From contig JBFFEY010000025.1 of assembly GCA_041558415.1 (NCBI GenBank), forward strand, positions 1 to 38,144: a stretch of 38,144 nt of DNA, given 5' to 3'. Positions 7,337 to 15,832 of the stretch are shown one piece after another. The notes under the pieces are model-generated. The model worked only from the letters and a program-made list of their open reading frames with translations, made no database searches and was not told the origin of the DNA. Position numbers and translations under genes: made by a program. Positions within the stretch are counted from its first letter, which is position 1. Every line of letters starts with the position of its first letter. The DNA is from SG8-39 sp041558415. Lineage in GTDB: Bacteria; Pseudomonadota; Gammaproteobacteria; Burkholderiales; SG8-39.

Positions 7337-7985
7337 GTTCGGCCAGCCTCGCGAGTACGCTTTGCGCAGCGTACACCTTCTCGCCGAGCGCGCACTCGAG
7401 CTCGACGTCAAGCGGCAAATAGACGTCGACGCGCGAACCGAAGCGAATGAAGCCGAAGCGCTGCCCGCGCGCGAGCCCATCGCCCGCGTTGACGTCGCAC
7501 AGGATGCGGCGCGCGACCAGTCCCGCGATCTGCACGCAGGTGACGTCCTCGCCGCTGCGCGTGCGCAGCCACAGGGCGTTGCGCTCGTTCGCTTCCGAGG
7601 CCTTGTCGAGCTTGGCGTTTAGGAAGGCCCCGGGGTGATACCAGCGCCGCAGCACTTCGCCGTCGACCGGCGAGCGGTTCGAATGCACATTGAACACGTT
7701 CATGAACACCGACACTTTGAGCGCCTCGCGCTCGAGCCAGGGATCACGCGCCTTTTCCACTGCGACGATGCGGCCATCGGCCGGTGCCACGACGGCCTGC
7801 GGATCGTCCGGCACCTCGCGCGGCGGATCGCGAAAGAACTGCAGCACGAACGCAGCGGCGAGCCAGAACGGCAGCGACCAGCCCCAGCCGGCCGCGGCCG
7901 CCACCCCCAGCGCGAGCAGCACGCTGCCGGCGACGAACGGCCAGCCCTCGCGCGCGATGAGCGGATGCGGGTACGCGGGCCGCAT
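7329..7985 (-). CDS. psd: Phosphatidylserine decarboxylase proenzyme (short form)
   Basis: This 218-residue membrane-anchored enzyme decarboxylates phosphatidylserine to phosphatidylethanolamine. Two N-terminal hydrophobic segments (about residues 15-50) are followed by FFRDPPREVP, VVAPADGRIV and FMNVFNVHSNRSPVDG, all hallmarks of the short archaeal-type family. Near the end RFGSRVDVYLP holds the Gly-Ser bond where the proenzyme should self-cleave to form the pyruvoyl group. The ATG at 7985, 23 bases after the ilvC stop, follows a GAGGA motif. It overlaps pssA by eight bases, so these lipid genes appear co-expressed with the ilv genes. Confidence 0.93.
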   Translation of the reverse strand: MRPAYPHPLIAREGWPFVAGSVLLALGVAAAAGWGWSLPFWLAAAFVLQFFRDPPREVPDDPQAVVAPADGRIVAVEKARDPWLEREALKVSVFMNVFNVHSNRSPVDGEVLRRWYHPGAFLNAKLDKASEANERNALWLRTRSGEDVTCVQIAGLVARRILCDVNAGDGLARGQRFGFIRFGSRVDVYLPLDVELECALGEKVYAAQSVLARLAEHG

Positions 7986-8008
7986 CGCCGAGTCCTCGTC
8001 CGGGGGCC

Positions 8009-9025
8009 TCAGTTCTTGCTCGTGTCGACGAGGCGGTTCTTGCGGATCCAGGGCATCATCTCGCGCAGCCGGGCGCCGACCACTTCGATCGGATGCTCGG
8101 CCGTGATGCGCCGCCGGCTCAGCAGCGTCGGCGCGCCCGCGCGGTTCTCCAGCACGAAATCCTTGGCATACTCGCCCGTCTGGATGCGTTTCAGCGCTTC
8201 GCGCATCGCCTGCCGCACGCTGTCGTTGATGATCTTCGGACCGGTGACGTACTCGCCGTACTCGGCGTTGTTCGAGATCGAGTAGTTCATCGTGCCGATG
8301 CCGCCCTCGTACATCAGGTCGACGATGAGCTTGAGCTCGTGCAGGCACTCGAAGTAGGCCATCTCCGGCGCGTAGCCCGCCTCGACCAGCGTCTCGAACG
8401 AGGCCTTGACCAGCTCGACGCAGCCGCCGCAGAGCACGGTCTGCTCGCCGAACAGGTCGGTCTCGGTCTCTTCCTTGAAGGTGGTCTCGATCACGCCGGC
8501 CTTGCCACCGCCGATCGCCGCAGCGTAGGAAAGCGCCATGTCGCGCGCCTTCTTGGACGCGTCGCGGTGAATGGCGATCAGCATCGGCACGCCGCCGCCG
8601 CCCGCGTAGGTCGAGCGCACCGTGTGCCCGGGCGCCTTGGGTGCCACCATCCACACATCGAGGTCGGCGCGCGGCTGCACCTGGCCGTAATGCACGTTGA
8701 AGCCGTGCGCGAACGCCAGCGCCCCGCCCTTCTTGATATTCGGCTCGACGTCCTGCTGATAGACGGTGGCGATGTGCTCGTCGGGCATCAGCATCATCAC
8801 GATGTCGGCGCCCTTCACCGCCTCGCCGATCGCCGCCACCTTGAGCCCGGCCTTTTTCGCCTTGTCCCAGGACGCACCACCCTTGCGCAGCCCCACCGTG
8901 ACCTTGACCCCCGACTCGTGCAGGTTGAGCGCGTGCGCATGCCCCTGCGAGCCGTAGCCCAGGATGGTCACCTTCTTGCCCTTGACCAGCGATAGATCAG
9001 CGTCCTTGTCGTAGTAGACCTTCAT
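8009..9025 (-). CDS. ilvC: Ketol-acid reductoisomerase (NADP+), class I
   Basis: IlvC isomerises and reduces acetolactate or acetohydroxybutyrate to the dihydroxy acids of valine, leucine and isoleucine synthesis. The protein is 338 residues, the class I length. The N-terminal Rossmann motif GYGSQGHAHALNL starts at about residue 23, and the arginine in VGLRKGG fits NADPH binding. HGFNVHYGQ and DLFGEQTVLCGG carry the catalytic His and the Mg-binding acidic residues. The ATG at 9025 follows GGGGAGAACC and is preferred over an upstream start at 9067. The 105-base gap to ilvN is the largest inside this run and contains an AT-rich patch that could hold a secondary promoter. Confidence 0.97.
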   Translation of the reverse strand: MKVYYDKDADLSLVKGKKVTILGYGSQGHAHALNLHESGVKVTVGLRKGGASWDKAKKAGLKVAAIGEAVKGADIVMMLMPDEHIATVYQQDVEPNIKKGGALAFAHGFNVHYGQVQPRADLDVWMVAPKAPGHTVRSTYAGGGGVPMLIAIHRDASKKARDMALSYAAAIGGGKAGVIETTFKEETETDLFGEQTVLCGGCVELVKASFETLVEAGYAPEMAYFECLHELKLIVDLMYEGGIGTMNYSISNNAEYGEYVTGPKIINDSVRQAMREALKRIQTGEYAKDFVLENRAGAPTLLSRRRITAEHPIEVVGARLREMMPWIRKNRLVDTSKN

Positions 9026-9130
9026 GGTTCTCCCCTGTCGTGCGGGCCTTGCGCCGGCTCGCCCCATGCGCCACGGGCGTGATCGCCCGCACGCCGGGCA
9101 CCGCGCATCCGGCCCCGTGCATAAAAAATA

Positions 9131-9622
9131 CTAAACCCTGAGAATCCTGTTGCCGCGCCCGATTCCGCTCGCGCCGGTGCGCACCGTCTCGATGATGGCA
9201 CCCGGGTCGAGCGCCTGTATGAACGCGTCGAGCTTGCGGCCGTCACCCGTCAGCTCGATGGTGTAGGTGTTGTCCGAGACGTCGATCACGCGCCCGCGGA
9301 AGATATCGGCCATGCGCTTCATGTCCTCGCGCTCCTTGGCTCCGGCGCGGACCTTGATCAGCATCAGCTCGCGCTCGATGTGCTCGGCTTCCGACAGGTC
9401 GACCACCTTGACCACCTCGACCAGCTTGTTGAGCTGCTTGGTGATCTGCTCGATCACGTCCTCCGAGCCCGAGGTGACGATCGTCATGCGCGACAGCGAC
9501 GCATCCTCCGTCGGCGCGACGGTCAGCGACTCGATGTTGTAGCCGCGCGCGGAAAACATGTTCGAGATGCGCGACAGCGCCCCGGCCTCGTTCTCGACCA
9601 GGATCGAAATGACGCGACGCAT
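9131..9622 (-). CDS. ilvN: Acetolactate synthase small (regulatory) subunit
   Basis: This 163-residue regulatory subunit of acetohydroxyacid synthase stimulates the large subunit and gives valine feedback. An N-terminal ACT domain (about 1-75) opens MRRVISILVENEAGALSRIS and contains FSARGYNIESLTVAPTED, the usual valine-binding region. The C-terminal domain follows with ERELMLIKV. The length is that of IlvH-type subunits. Its ATG at 9622 overlaps the ilvB stop by one base (TAATG), so translation is probably coupled and the subunits made in balance. Confidence 0.96.
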   Translation of the reverse strand: MRRVISILVENEAGALSRISNMFSARGYNIESLTVAPTEDASLSRMTIVTSGSEDVIEQITKQLNKLVEVVKVVDLSEAEHIERELMLIKVRAGAKEREDMKRMADIFRGRVIDVSDNTYTIELTGDGRKLDAFIQALDPGAIIETVRTGASGIGRGNRILRV

Positions 9623-11346
9623 TAAAGTTCTTCGGAAAGGATCATCTCGGTGATGCCCTTGCCGCCGGGCACCATCGGATAGACGTTTTCCGACTGGTCC
9701 GTCATGACGTCGAGGAATACCAGCTCGTCCTTGCGCGCAAATGCCTCGCGCAGCGCCGGCTCGACGTCGGCCGGCTGGTCGATCTGCACCCCGCGGTGGC
9801 CATAGCCCTCGGCCAGCTTCACGAAATCCGGCAGGGCATCCATGTACGACTCGGAGTAGCGGTTGCCGTGGAAGAACTGCTGCCACTGGCGCACCATGCC
9901 CATGTAGCGGTTGTTCAGGTTGACGATCTTGATCGGCAGTCGGTACTGCTTGCAGGTCGAGAGCTCCTGGATGCACATCTGGATCGACGACTCGCCGGTG
10001 ACGCAGGCGACCGTCGCACCCGGGTTCGCAAGCTGCACGCCCATCGCCGCGGGCAGGCCGAAGCCCATCGTGCCGAGCCCTCCGGAATTGATCCAGCGGC
10101 GCGGCCTGTCGAACTTGTAGAACTGCGCGGCCCACATCTGATGCTGGCCGACGTCCGAGGTGACGAAGGCGTCCCCGCCGGTGACCTCGTAGAGCTTCTC
10201 GATGACGAACTGCGGCTTGATGATCTTGGAGGCGCGGTCGTACTTCAGGCAATTGCGCCCGCGCCAGGTCTCGATCTGCTGCCACCAGGCGTCGAGCGCC
10301 GCCGTGTCGCGCGAGCCTGCCACGTTCTTGAGCAGCACCAGCAGATCGTCGAGCACGTCCGGGATGTTGCCAACGATCGGCACGTCGACCCGCACACGCT
10401 TCGAGATCGAAGACGGATCGATGTCGATGTGGATGATCTTGCGCGGGTTCTGCGCGAAGTGCGCCGGGTCGCCGATGACACGGTCGTCAAAGCGCGCGCC
10501 GATGGCGAGCAGCACGTCGCAGTGCTGCATGGCCATGTTCGCCTCGTAGGTGCCGTGCATGCCGAGCATGCCGAGGAACTGCCGGTCGGTGGCCGGGTAG
10601 CCGCCCAGCCCCATCAGCGTATTGGTGCAGGGAAAGCCGAGCAGGCGCACGAGCTCGGTGAGCTGCGCGGCGGCGTTGGACAGGATCACGCCGCCCCCCG
10701 TGTAGACCATCGGCCGCTTCGCACCGGCGATCAGCTTGGCCGCCTTCTTGATCTGCCCGGAGTGCCCCTTGCGCACTGGATTGTAGGAGCGCATCGACAC
10801 CGCTTCCGGGTACTGGTACTCGGTGACCATCGCGGTGACGTCCTTCGGCACGTCGACCAGCACGGGACCGGGTCGCCCGGACTGCGCCAGGTAGAACGCC
10901 TTCTTGATCGTCGTGGCGAGGTCCTTGACGTCCTTCACGAGGAAGTTGTGCTTGACGCAGGGGCGCGTGATGCCGACCGTGTCGCACTCCTGGAACGCGT
11001 CCTGGCCGATGGCATGCGTCGGCACCTGGCCGCTGATGATCACCATCGGAATCGAGTCCATGTACGCGGTGGCGATGCCCGTCACGGCGTTGGTCACGCC
11101 GGGACCCGAGGTCACCAGGCACACGCCGACCTTTTGCGACGAGCGCGAATAGCCGTCGGCGGCGTGCACCGCGCCCTGCTCATGGCGCACCAGTACGTGG
11201 CGAACCTTGTCCTGCTTGAACAGTTCGTCGTAGATGTAGAGCACCGCGCCGCCCGGGTAGCCGAAAACGTACTCGACGGCCTCGTCCTGCAGGCAGCGCA
11301 CGACGATCTCGGCACCGCTCAATTCCACGCCCTTGATGCGGTCCAT
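9622..11346 (-). CDS. ilvB: Acetolactate synthase large (catalytic) subunit
   Basis: This 574-residue ThDP-dependent enzyme condenses two pyruvates, or pyruvate with 2-ketobutyrate, to start branched-chain amino acid synthesis. The catalytic glutamate lies in LVRHEQGAVHAADGY at about residue 55. The FAD/ThDP central domain and the C-terminal ThDP motif follow. That motif reads VTGESSIQMCIQELSTC, ending at NLNNRYMGMVRQWQ. The third position of the GDG/GEG motif is serine here instead of glycine, while the acidic metal-binding residue is kept. The ATG at 11346 starts MDRIKGVELSGAEIVVRCL, the normal N-terminus. It leads the ilvBNC-psd-pssA run and diverges from the sigma-factor gene. Confidence 0.96.
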   Translation of the reverse strand: MDRIKGVELSGAEIVVRCLQDEAVEYVFGYPGGAVLYIYDELFKQDKVRHVLVRHEQGAVHAADGYSRSSQKVGVCLVTSGPGVTNAVTGIATAYMDSIPMVIISGQVPTHAIGQDAFQECDTVGITRPCVKHNFLVKDVKDLATTIKKAFYLAQSGRPGPVLVDVPKDVTAMVTEYQYPEAVSMRSYNPVRKGHSGQIKKAAKLIAGAKRPMVYTGGGVILSNAAAQLTELVRLLGFPCTNTLMGLGGYPATDRQFLGMLGMHGTYEANMAMQHCDVLLAIGARFDDRVIGDPAHFAQNPRKIIHIDIDPSSISKRVRVDVPIVGNIPDVLDDLLVLLKNVAGSRDTAALDAWWQQIETWRGRNCLKYDRASKIIKPQFVIEKLYEVTGGDAFVTSDVGQHQMWAAQFYKFDRPRRWINSGGLGTMGFGLPAAMGVQLANPGATVACVTGESSIQMCIQELSTCKQYRLPIKIVNLNNRYMGMVRQWQQFFHGNRYSESYMDALPDFVKLAEGYGHRGVQIDQPADVEPALREAFARKDELVFLDVMTDQSENVYPMVPGGKGITEMILSEEL

Positions 11347-11379
11347 CGGAGAAGCTCAGAAAGTGAGGGAAGGTATTGA

Positions 11380-11408
11380 ACAGTAATGTCTTGTTGCGCT
11401 GCGGTCAA
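11380..11408 (-). promoter_or_regulatory. Candidate ilvB promoter
   Basis: On the minus strand TTGACC (11403-11408) is followed after 17 bases by TACTGT (11380-11385). The -35 element is good (five of six) and the -10 weak (three of six). It lies in the divergent gap, 34 bases before ilvB. No leucine- or valine-rich leader ORF was found here, unlike at leuA. Confidence 0.3.
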
Positions 11409-11437
11409 GGAAAAGCCGGGGGCTTGGCGAGGGTGAT

Positions 11438-12061
11438 TTGATACACTGCGGCCGCGGTCAAAATCCACTCCCAGGCAACAACGAGGTCCCCCTGGCATCG
11501 CGCAGCGAGCTTGCGGCGTTTCTGGAAAGCGTCGAGCGCCGCGCCTACAAACAGGCCCTGTTCGCGGTACGGGACGAGGACGCCGCACTGGACATCGTCC
11601 AGGACGCGATGTTGCGCCTTGCCGAGCGCTACGGCGGCCGCCCCGCGGCCGAACTGCCGCTGCTGATGCAGCGTATTCTGCAGAACGCGATTCGCGACCA
11701 TTTCCGCCGCAACCGGGTGCGCTCGACCTGGGTCACGCTGCTGTCCGCGCTCAACCCGGGGCGCGGCGGCGAGGCGGAGAGCGACCCGCTCGAGACGCTG
11801 CCGCCGGCAGGCCGCAGGGGCGAAGAGATGCCGCCCGCCGAACAACTGGAAAGAGCGCAAGTTATTGAAATCATTGAAAGAGAGATCAGCCGGCTGCCCG
11901 CGCGTCAACGCGAGGCCTTCCTGCTGCGTTATTGGGAAGAACTGGATGTGGCCGAGACCGCGAGGGTCATGGGCTGTTCGGAGGGCAGCGTAAAAACGCA
12001 TTGTTCCCGGGCCGCGCATGCGCTCGCGGCTGCATTGCGTGCGCGCGGCGTTACGCTATGA
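11438..12061 (+). CDS. RNA polymerase sigma factor (sigma-70 family, ECF-like)
   Basis: This small sigma factor has regions 2 and 4. Region 2 includes AALDIVQDAMLRLAERYGG and ILQNAIRDHFRRNRVRSTW. Region 4 ends with LPARQREAFLLRYWEELDVA, then MGCSEGSVKTHCSRAAHALA, the helix-turn-helix for the -35 element. The TTG at 11438 is the longest start. Homologues usually begin near the segment SRSELAAFLESVERRAYKQA, which would correspond to a CTG at 11492 preceded by GAGGT, giving 189 residues, so the first 18 residues are doubtful. It is followed by DUF3619, DUF3106 and RDD genes, a conserved betaproteobacterial cluster. The DUF3619 membrane protein is a plausible anti-sigma partner, by inference. Confidence 0.85.
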   Translation: MIHCGRGQNPLPGNNEVPLASRSELAAFLESVERRAYKQALFAVRDEDAALDIVQDAMLRLAERYGGRPAAELPLLMQRILQNAIRDHFRRNRVRSTWVTLLSALNPGRGGEAESDPLETLPPAGRRGEEMPPAEQLERAQVIEIIEREISRLPARQREAFLLRYWEELDVAETARVMGCSEGSVKTHCSRAAHALAAALRARGVTL

Positions 12062-12086
12062 GGCCCATCCGCATTCCGCAGCGCCC

Positions 12087-12464
12087 ATGAACGAGCTTCA
12101 ATTCGGCAATCAGATACGGCAGGCGCTCAACGAGGGCAGCCCGCTCGAGTCCCGCACCGTGGCACGGCTGCGCGCGGCACGCCTGGCCGCGCTCGAGCGC
12201 CACCCGCCGGTGGCGGTGCCGGTGCCGACGCTCGCCGACAACGTCGTCGGTCGCGGCGATGGCTCGCCGCGACTGTCACGCATCCTGCTCTGGCCACTGC
12301 TGCTGCTCGTGCTGGGGCTCGTTTTCCTGCACACGGCGCAGCAGAACCGGCGCGCGGCCGAGACCGTCGAGGTCGATACGCAGCTGCTTGCCGACGAGCT
12401 GCCGATCGACGCGTACCTCGACAAGGGCTTCGAGGCATGGCTCCGAAAGCGCCGCGCGCGCTAG
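12087..12464 (+). CDS. DUF3619 family single-pass membrane protein
   Basis: This 125-residue protein starts MNELQFGNQIRQALNEGSPL and has a helical, Arg/Ala-rich N-terminal part. One transmembrane segment (ILLWPLLLLVLGLVFLH at about residues 68-85) follows, then an acidic outer part ending PIDAYLDKGFEAWLRKRRAR. Its layout, a cytoplasmic domain plus one membrane span next to an ECF-like sigma gene, is that of an anti-sigma factor. The DUF3619 family itself is uncharacterised, so this is inference. The last 28 bases overlap the next gene in another frame. Confidence 0.8.
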   Translation: MNELQFGNQIRQALNEGSPLESRTVARLRAARLAALERHPPVAVPVPTLADNVVGRGDGSPRLSRILLWPLLLLVLGLVFLHTAQQNRRAAETVEVDTQLLADELPIDAYLDKGFEAWLRKRRAR

Positions 12465-12946
12465 GCAGCGGCTGGCGCGCGCTGCTTCGCGCCCTGCTCG
12501 CGCTTGCGGCCGCCCTCGCCCTGCAGCCGGCACTCGCCGAGCGCAGCGCGCAGGATCCGCGCTGGGAAGCGCTGGCGCCCGCGCAGCAGCGGATCCTTGC
12601 GCCCCTGGCGGGCGAATGGGACAGCCTGGATCCCGCCAGTCGCAAGCGCTGGCTGGGCGTCGCCAAGCGCTACCCCGGCATGACGCCGATCGGACAGAAA
12701 CGGGTGCAGACGCGCATGAAGAAATGGGCGGCGCTCACCCCGCAGCAGCGCGAGGAGGCCCGCGCCAAGTACAAGCGCATGAAACGCAAGCGCGGCGGTA
12801 CGGATCTGAAGCGCGAATGGCAGCGCTATCAGGCGCTGCCGGCAAAGGAACGCGAAGCCCTCGCGGCCGGGGAGCGCACGCGAAAATCCGAGGGTAAACG
12901 CAAGCGCCCGAGGACGGCGCCGGCGCCGGACGCCTTCTCGCAATGA
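12437..12946 (+). CDS. DUF3106 domain-containing exported protein
   Basis: This 169-residue protein has an N-terminal signal peptide (hydrophobic LLRALLALAAALALQPALA, then AERSAQ). The mature part holds the repeated pattern typical of DUF3106: WEALAPAQQRILAPLAGEWD, RKRWLGVAKRYPGM, MKKWAALTPQQREEARAKYK. These short helical W-x-L-(T/A)-P-x-Q-R units suggest a periplasmic helical protein of the CpxP/RcnB-like kind. The C-terminus is strongly basic (RTRKSEGKRKRPRT). It overlaps both neighbours (28 bases with DUF3619, 4 bases with RDD), so the genes are translated together. Function unknown. Confidence 0.85.
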   Translation: MAPKAPRALGSGWRALLRALLALAAALALQPALAERSAQDPRWEALAPAQQRILAPLAGEWDSLDPASRKRWLGVAKRYPGMTPIGQKRVQTRMKKWAALTPQQREEARAKYKRMKRKRGGTDLKREWQRYQALPAKEREALAAGERTRKSEGKRKRPRTAPAPDAFSQ

Positions 12947-13446
12947 GCGCGGCGGCGCCGGCCACGCCGCCCACCCCCAGCATCCTGCGCCGGCTGGCGA
13001 GCATGCTCTACGAGGTCGTGGTGCTCGCCGCGATCGCCTTCTTTGCCGGCGGCCTGTTTCTGTTCGCCAGCCACGGCCAGCCGGCGAGCGGCCTGTTGCG
13101 CTTCGCGCTGCAGCTCTACCTGCTCGCGGTGTTTGCCGCCTACTTCCTGTGGTGCTGGCTGCGCGGCGGCCAGACCCTGCCGATGAAGGCCTGGCGCATT
13201 CGCCTCGTGGCGCCCGGCCAGGCGCGGGTTCCGCCGCGCGTCGCGCTGCTGCGTTTCGTCTACGCGGCGCTGTTCATGGGGGCGTTCTTTGCCAGTGTCG
13301 CGGCCGCATTCGAGCACCGCAACGTGCTGCTCGCCTTCGCCTCGCTGGCGCTGTCCGGCATCGGCATCGGCTGGGCGCTGGTCGATCGCGACCGGCAGTT
13401 CCTGCACGACCGCCTCGCGGGCACCCGCCTCATCCAAGTCGAATAA
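12943..13446 (+). CDS. RDD family membrane protein
   Basis: This 167-residue integral membrane protein has about three to four hydrophobic helices. The RDD signature residues are present: ILRRLASMLYEVVVLAAIAF at the start, GGQTLPMKAWRIRLV in the middle, and RDRQFLHDRLAGTRLI at the end. The family is thought to include transporters, and one archaeal or bacterial branch has been linked to Na+/H+ exchange. No substrate can be assigned here. The start overlaps the DUF3106 stop by four bases. It ends tail-to-tail with lptG, and the 89-base gap between them has a GC-rich inverted repeat but no T-run. Confidence 0.88.
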   Translation: MSAAAPATPPTPSILRRLASMLYEVVVLAAIAFFAGGLFLFASHGQPASGLLRFALQLYLLAVFAAYFLWCWLRGGQTLPMKAWRIRLVAPGQARVPPRVALLRFVYAALFMGAFFASVAAAFEHRNVLLAFASLALSGIGIGWALVDRDRQFLHDRLAGTRLIQVE

Positions 13447-13535
13447 ACGGTTTTTCTGAACGTTTGGCGCTGCGGCGCGGCGCGCAGTGCGGCAGCGCAG
13501 CGCATCGTCGCTCTGACCTCAACGCATTGTGGTTC

Positions 13536-14615
13536 TTATCTTCGTTCGACCCACCACATCATCGCCATGGCCGCGCCGAAGAACATCAGGCTCGGCGCCG
13601 CGGCGGCCGCGACCGGCAGCCAGTTCTGCAGCAGTCCGATGTGGGCAAACAGGTTGTTTAGCATGTGGAAGAACACGCCGAGCATGATGCCGAGGAACAC
13701 CTTGACGCCGACCATGCCGGCGCGCGTGTGCATGTAGGCGAACGGCAGGGCGAGCGCCAGCATGACCAGCGCGGCGATGGGATAGAGCAGCTTTTTCCAC
13801 ATCGCGATCTCGTAACGCTCGGTTTTCTGCCGGTTCTCCTCGAGGTGCTCGATGTAGCGGTACAGACGCCATGCCGACATGCGCTCGGGCCGCACGATCA
13901 GCAGGTCGAGCAGCCCGGGGTCGACCGCCGAGCGCCACTCGCCCTTCGCCAGCCGCTCGACGCGCGGCCCGTCGGGCGTGAAATCGGTCCGCGAGACGTC
14001 GCTCAGCGCCCAGCGTCCGTCGCCGCGGTACTCGGCCTCGCGCGCCACGCTGATGGCGCGCACGCGGTACATGGCGTCGAGTTCGTAAATGTAAACGTCG
14101 TTCACCTTGTTCGACTGGCGCGCGACCCGGATGTTGACGAAGGCGTTCTCGTCCTTGAGCCAGATGCCCGAGCCGAGCCCCTGCGCAATGAGCTCGCTGA
14201 TCGCGCGCATGCGCAGCTTCTCCGCCGCGGTCTCCGCCGCCGGCGCGATCCACTCGCCGATCGCCAGCGTCAGCACGGCGAACACGATGCCGACCTTGAG
14301 CAGCATGCGCCCGCCCTGCGCCGGCGACAGACCGGCGGCCCGCATCACCGTGAACTCCGAGTTGCCGGCGAGGTGCGCAAGCGCGTACAACGCGCCGATC
14401 AGCACGGCGATCGGCAGCAGCTCGTAGGCGTGCGTCGGCATCGACAGCAGCACGAACGCCGCCAGCTGGGGAAGCTGGTAAGCGCCCCGCCCGAGGTCGC
14501 GCAGCTCCGCGACGACGTCGAAGAACGCGAACAGCGCCAGAAAGCCGAGCAGGACGAAGCCGACGCTCGCGTAGATCTGGCGGGCGACGTAGCGGTCGAG
14601 CGTGGACCCGGTCAT
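13536..14615 (-). CDS. lptG: LPS export ABC transporter permease LptG
   Basis: This 359-residue inner-membrane permease of the LptB2FG complex extracts lipopolysaccharide and hands it to LptC and the periplasmic bridge. It has three N-terminal membrane helices (first residues MTGSTLDRYVARQIYASVGF), a central periplasmic jellyroll domain (about 130-260) and three C-terminal helices. The segment AHLAGNSEFTVMRAAGLSPA is the coupling-helix region that contacts LptB. The start overlaps the lptF stop by four bases (ATGA), which favours the ATG at 14615 over the longer open frame. lptB is not in the window. Confidence 0.95.
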   Translation of the reverse strand: MTGSTLDRYVARQIYASVGFVLLGFLALFAFFDVVAELRDLGRGAYQLPQLAAFVLLSMPTHAYELLPIAVLIGALYALAHLAGNSEFTVMRAAGLSPAQGGRMLLKVGIVFAVLTLAIGEWIAPAAETAAEKLRMRAISELIAQGLGSGIWLKDENAFVNIRVARQSNKVNDVYIYELDAMYRVRAISVAREAEYRGDGRWALSDVSRTDFTPDGPRVERLAKGEWRSAVDPGLLDLLIVRPERMSAWRLYRYIEHLEENRQKTERYEIAMWKKLLYPIAALVMLALALPFAYMHTRAGMVGVKVFLGIMLGVFFHMLNNLFAHIGLLQNWLPVAAAAAPSLMFFGAAMAMMWWVERR

Positions 14616-15697
14616 TCGCGCGAACGGCGCCAGCGCAGCAGAAAGGGGTTCGTGCGGTAAACGTACATCGCGAGCAGCAGCAGCAGCATGACCCCGTGCA
14701 CGATCCACACGCCGATCCAGAAGTCGAGTCGGTCCTGCGCAATCCGACCTCTCACGAGGACCATCAGGTTCCAGTAGCTGATCCAGATGAGCAACGCGAA
14801 GACCAGATTGACGAGGCGCGGCGCCCGCGGGTTCACGAAGCTGAGCGGGATCGCCATCAGCGCCAGCAGCAGCGCCGAAACGGGAATCGCGATGCGCCAC
14901 ATCAGCTCGCCGCGGAAGGCGTCGGAGAACACCCCGACCAGCGCCAGGGTGGACGCGTTGCGCGCCGTCAACTCGGGCGTCTCGCGCGCCTTGCGCTGCA
15001 CGCGCAGCGCGTAGCGCTCGAACTCGGTCACGCGGTAGCCCGCGGCGCCCGGCTCGCCCTCGTAGCGGCGGCCGTCCTCCAGCACGATGAAGCGGTCACC
15101 GTTGGCGGCGGTCATCAGCCGCCCGCTGCGGCTGAGCATCAGGCCCTGGCGGCCCTGCTGCACCGAGCTGATGAACACGTTGCGCACGCGGTTTGCGTCG
15201 TCCTCGACGGCCTCGACGAAAAACACCCGCTCGCGGCTCTTCGACTCGCCGAACACGCCCGGCGTCACGCGCGAAACGTCGTCGCGCTCCTCGATCTGCG
15301 CCGCGTACTGCAGGCCCTTGTCGGCCGCCCAGGGCGAGACGACGAGCGCGAGAACCGCGATCAGCGCGACGACCGGCAGCGCGTAGGCGAAGACCGGCTT
15401 CAGCCAGGCGGTCAGCGACTGCCCCGAACCGAGCCAGATCACCATCTCCGAATCGCGGTAACTGCGCACCAGCGTCATCAGCACGGCGACGAACAGGGTG
15501 ACCGAAAGCAGCAGCGGTAGGGCGTACAGCGTGAAAAAGCCGAGGAAGGCGACGACCGCATCGGAAGGAATCGCACCGCCCGCTGCGCGGCCGAGCAGCC
15601 GCACGAGCTGAACCGTGAGCGTGATGGCGAGCAGCGCGAGAAACACCGCGACCGAACCGTTCGCGAATTCCCGGACCAGCGCGCGCTGAAAGATCAT
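14612..15697 (-). CDS. lptF: LPS export ABC transporter permease LptF
   Basis: This 361-residue partner of LptG has the same layout. It starts MIFQRALVREFANGSVAVFL, and SYRDSEMVIWLGSGQSLTAW is the coupling helix. A periplasmic domain at about 120-260 is followed by C-terminal helices with NPRAPRLVNLVFALLIW. It is transcribed divergently from pepA, a conserved betaproteobacterial arrangement. The 135-base gap between them must hold both promoters. Confidence 0.95.
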   Translation of the reverse strand: MIFQRALVREFANGSVAVFLALLAITLTVQLVRLLGRAAGGAIPSDAVVAFLGFFTLYALPLLLSVTLFVAVLMTLVRSYRDSEMVIWLGSGQSLTAWLKPVFAYALPVVALIAVLALVVSPWAADKGLQYAAQIEERDDVSRVTPGVFGESKSRERVFFVEAVEDDANRVRNVFISSVQQGRQGLMLSRSGRLMTAANGDRFIVLEDGRRYEGEPGAAGYRVTEFERYALRVQRKARETPELTARNASTLALVGVFSDAFRGELMWRIAIPVSALLLALMAIPLSFVNPRAPRLVNLVFALLIWISYWNLMVLVRGRIAQDRLDFWIGVWIVHGVMLLLLLAMYVYRTNPFLLRWRRSRE

Positions 15698-15730
15698 GTC
15701 GTGATCGAGGCTCTCCCCGCCCTGCAGGAC

Positions 15731-15749
15731 GATCGCAAATCATGCGATC
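15731..15749. promoter_or_regulatory. Inverted repeat in the lptF/pepA divergent promoter region
   Basis: GATCGCA-AATCA-TGCGATC is a perfect seven-base inverted repeat with a five-base centre. It lies 34 bases upstream of lptF and 84 bases upstream of pepA. It could be a repressor or activator site acting on either gene, and no regulator is recognised. Confidence 0.4.
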
Positions 15750-15832
15750 ATTCGGCCCGTCCGCAAAAAACCGGCGCGCGGTGCGCGACGCCCGTTCGGC
15801 TTCGCCACGCCGCCCCAAGACGGGAGAGTGTC

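Noticed and set aside
13447..13535. Possible terminator between the RDD gene and lptG
   Set aside because: A GC-rich seven-base inverted repeat (GCGCTGC / GCAGCGC) is present, but no T-run follows on either strand, so it was not called.
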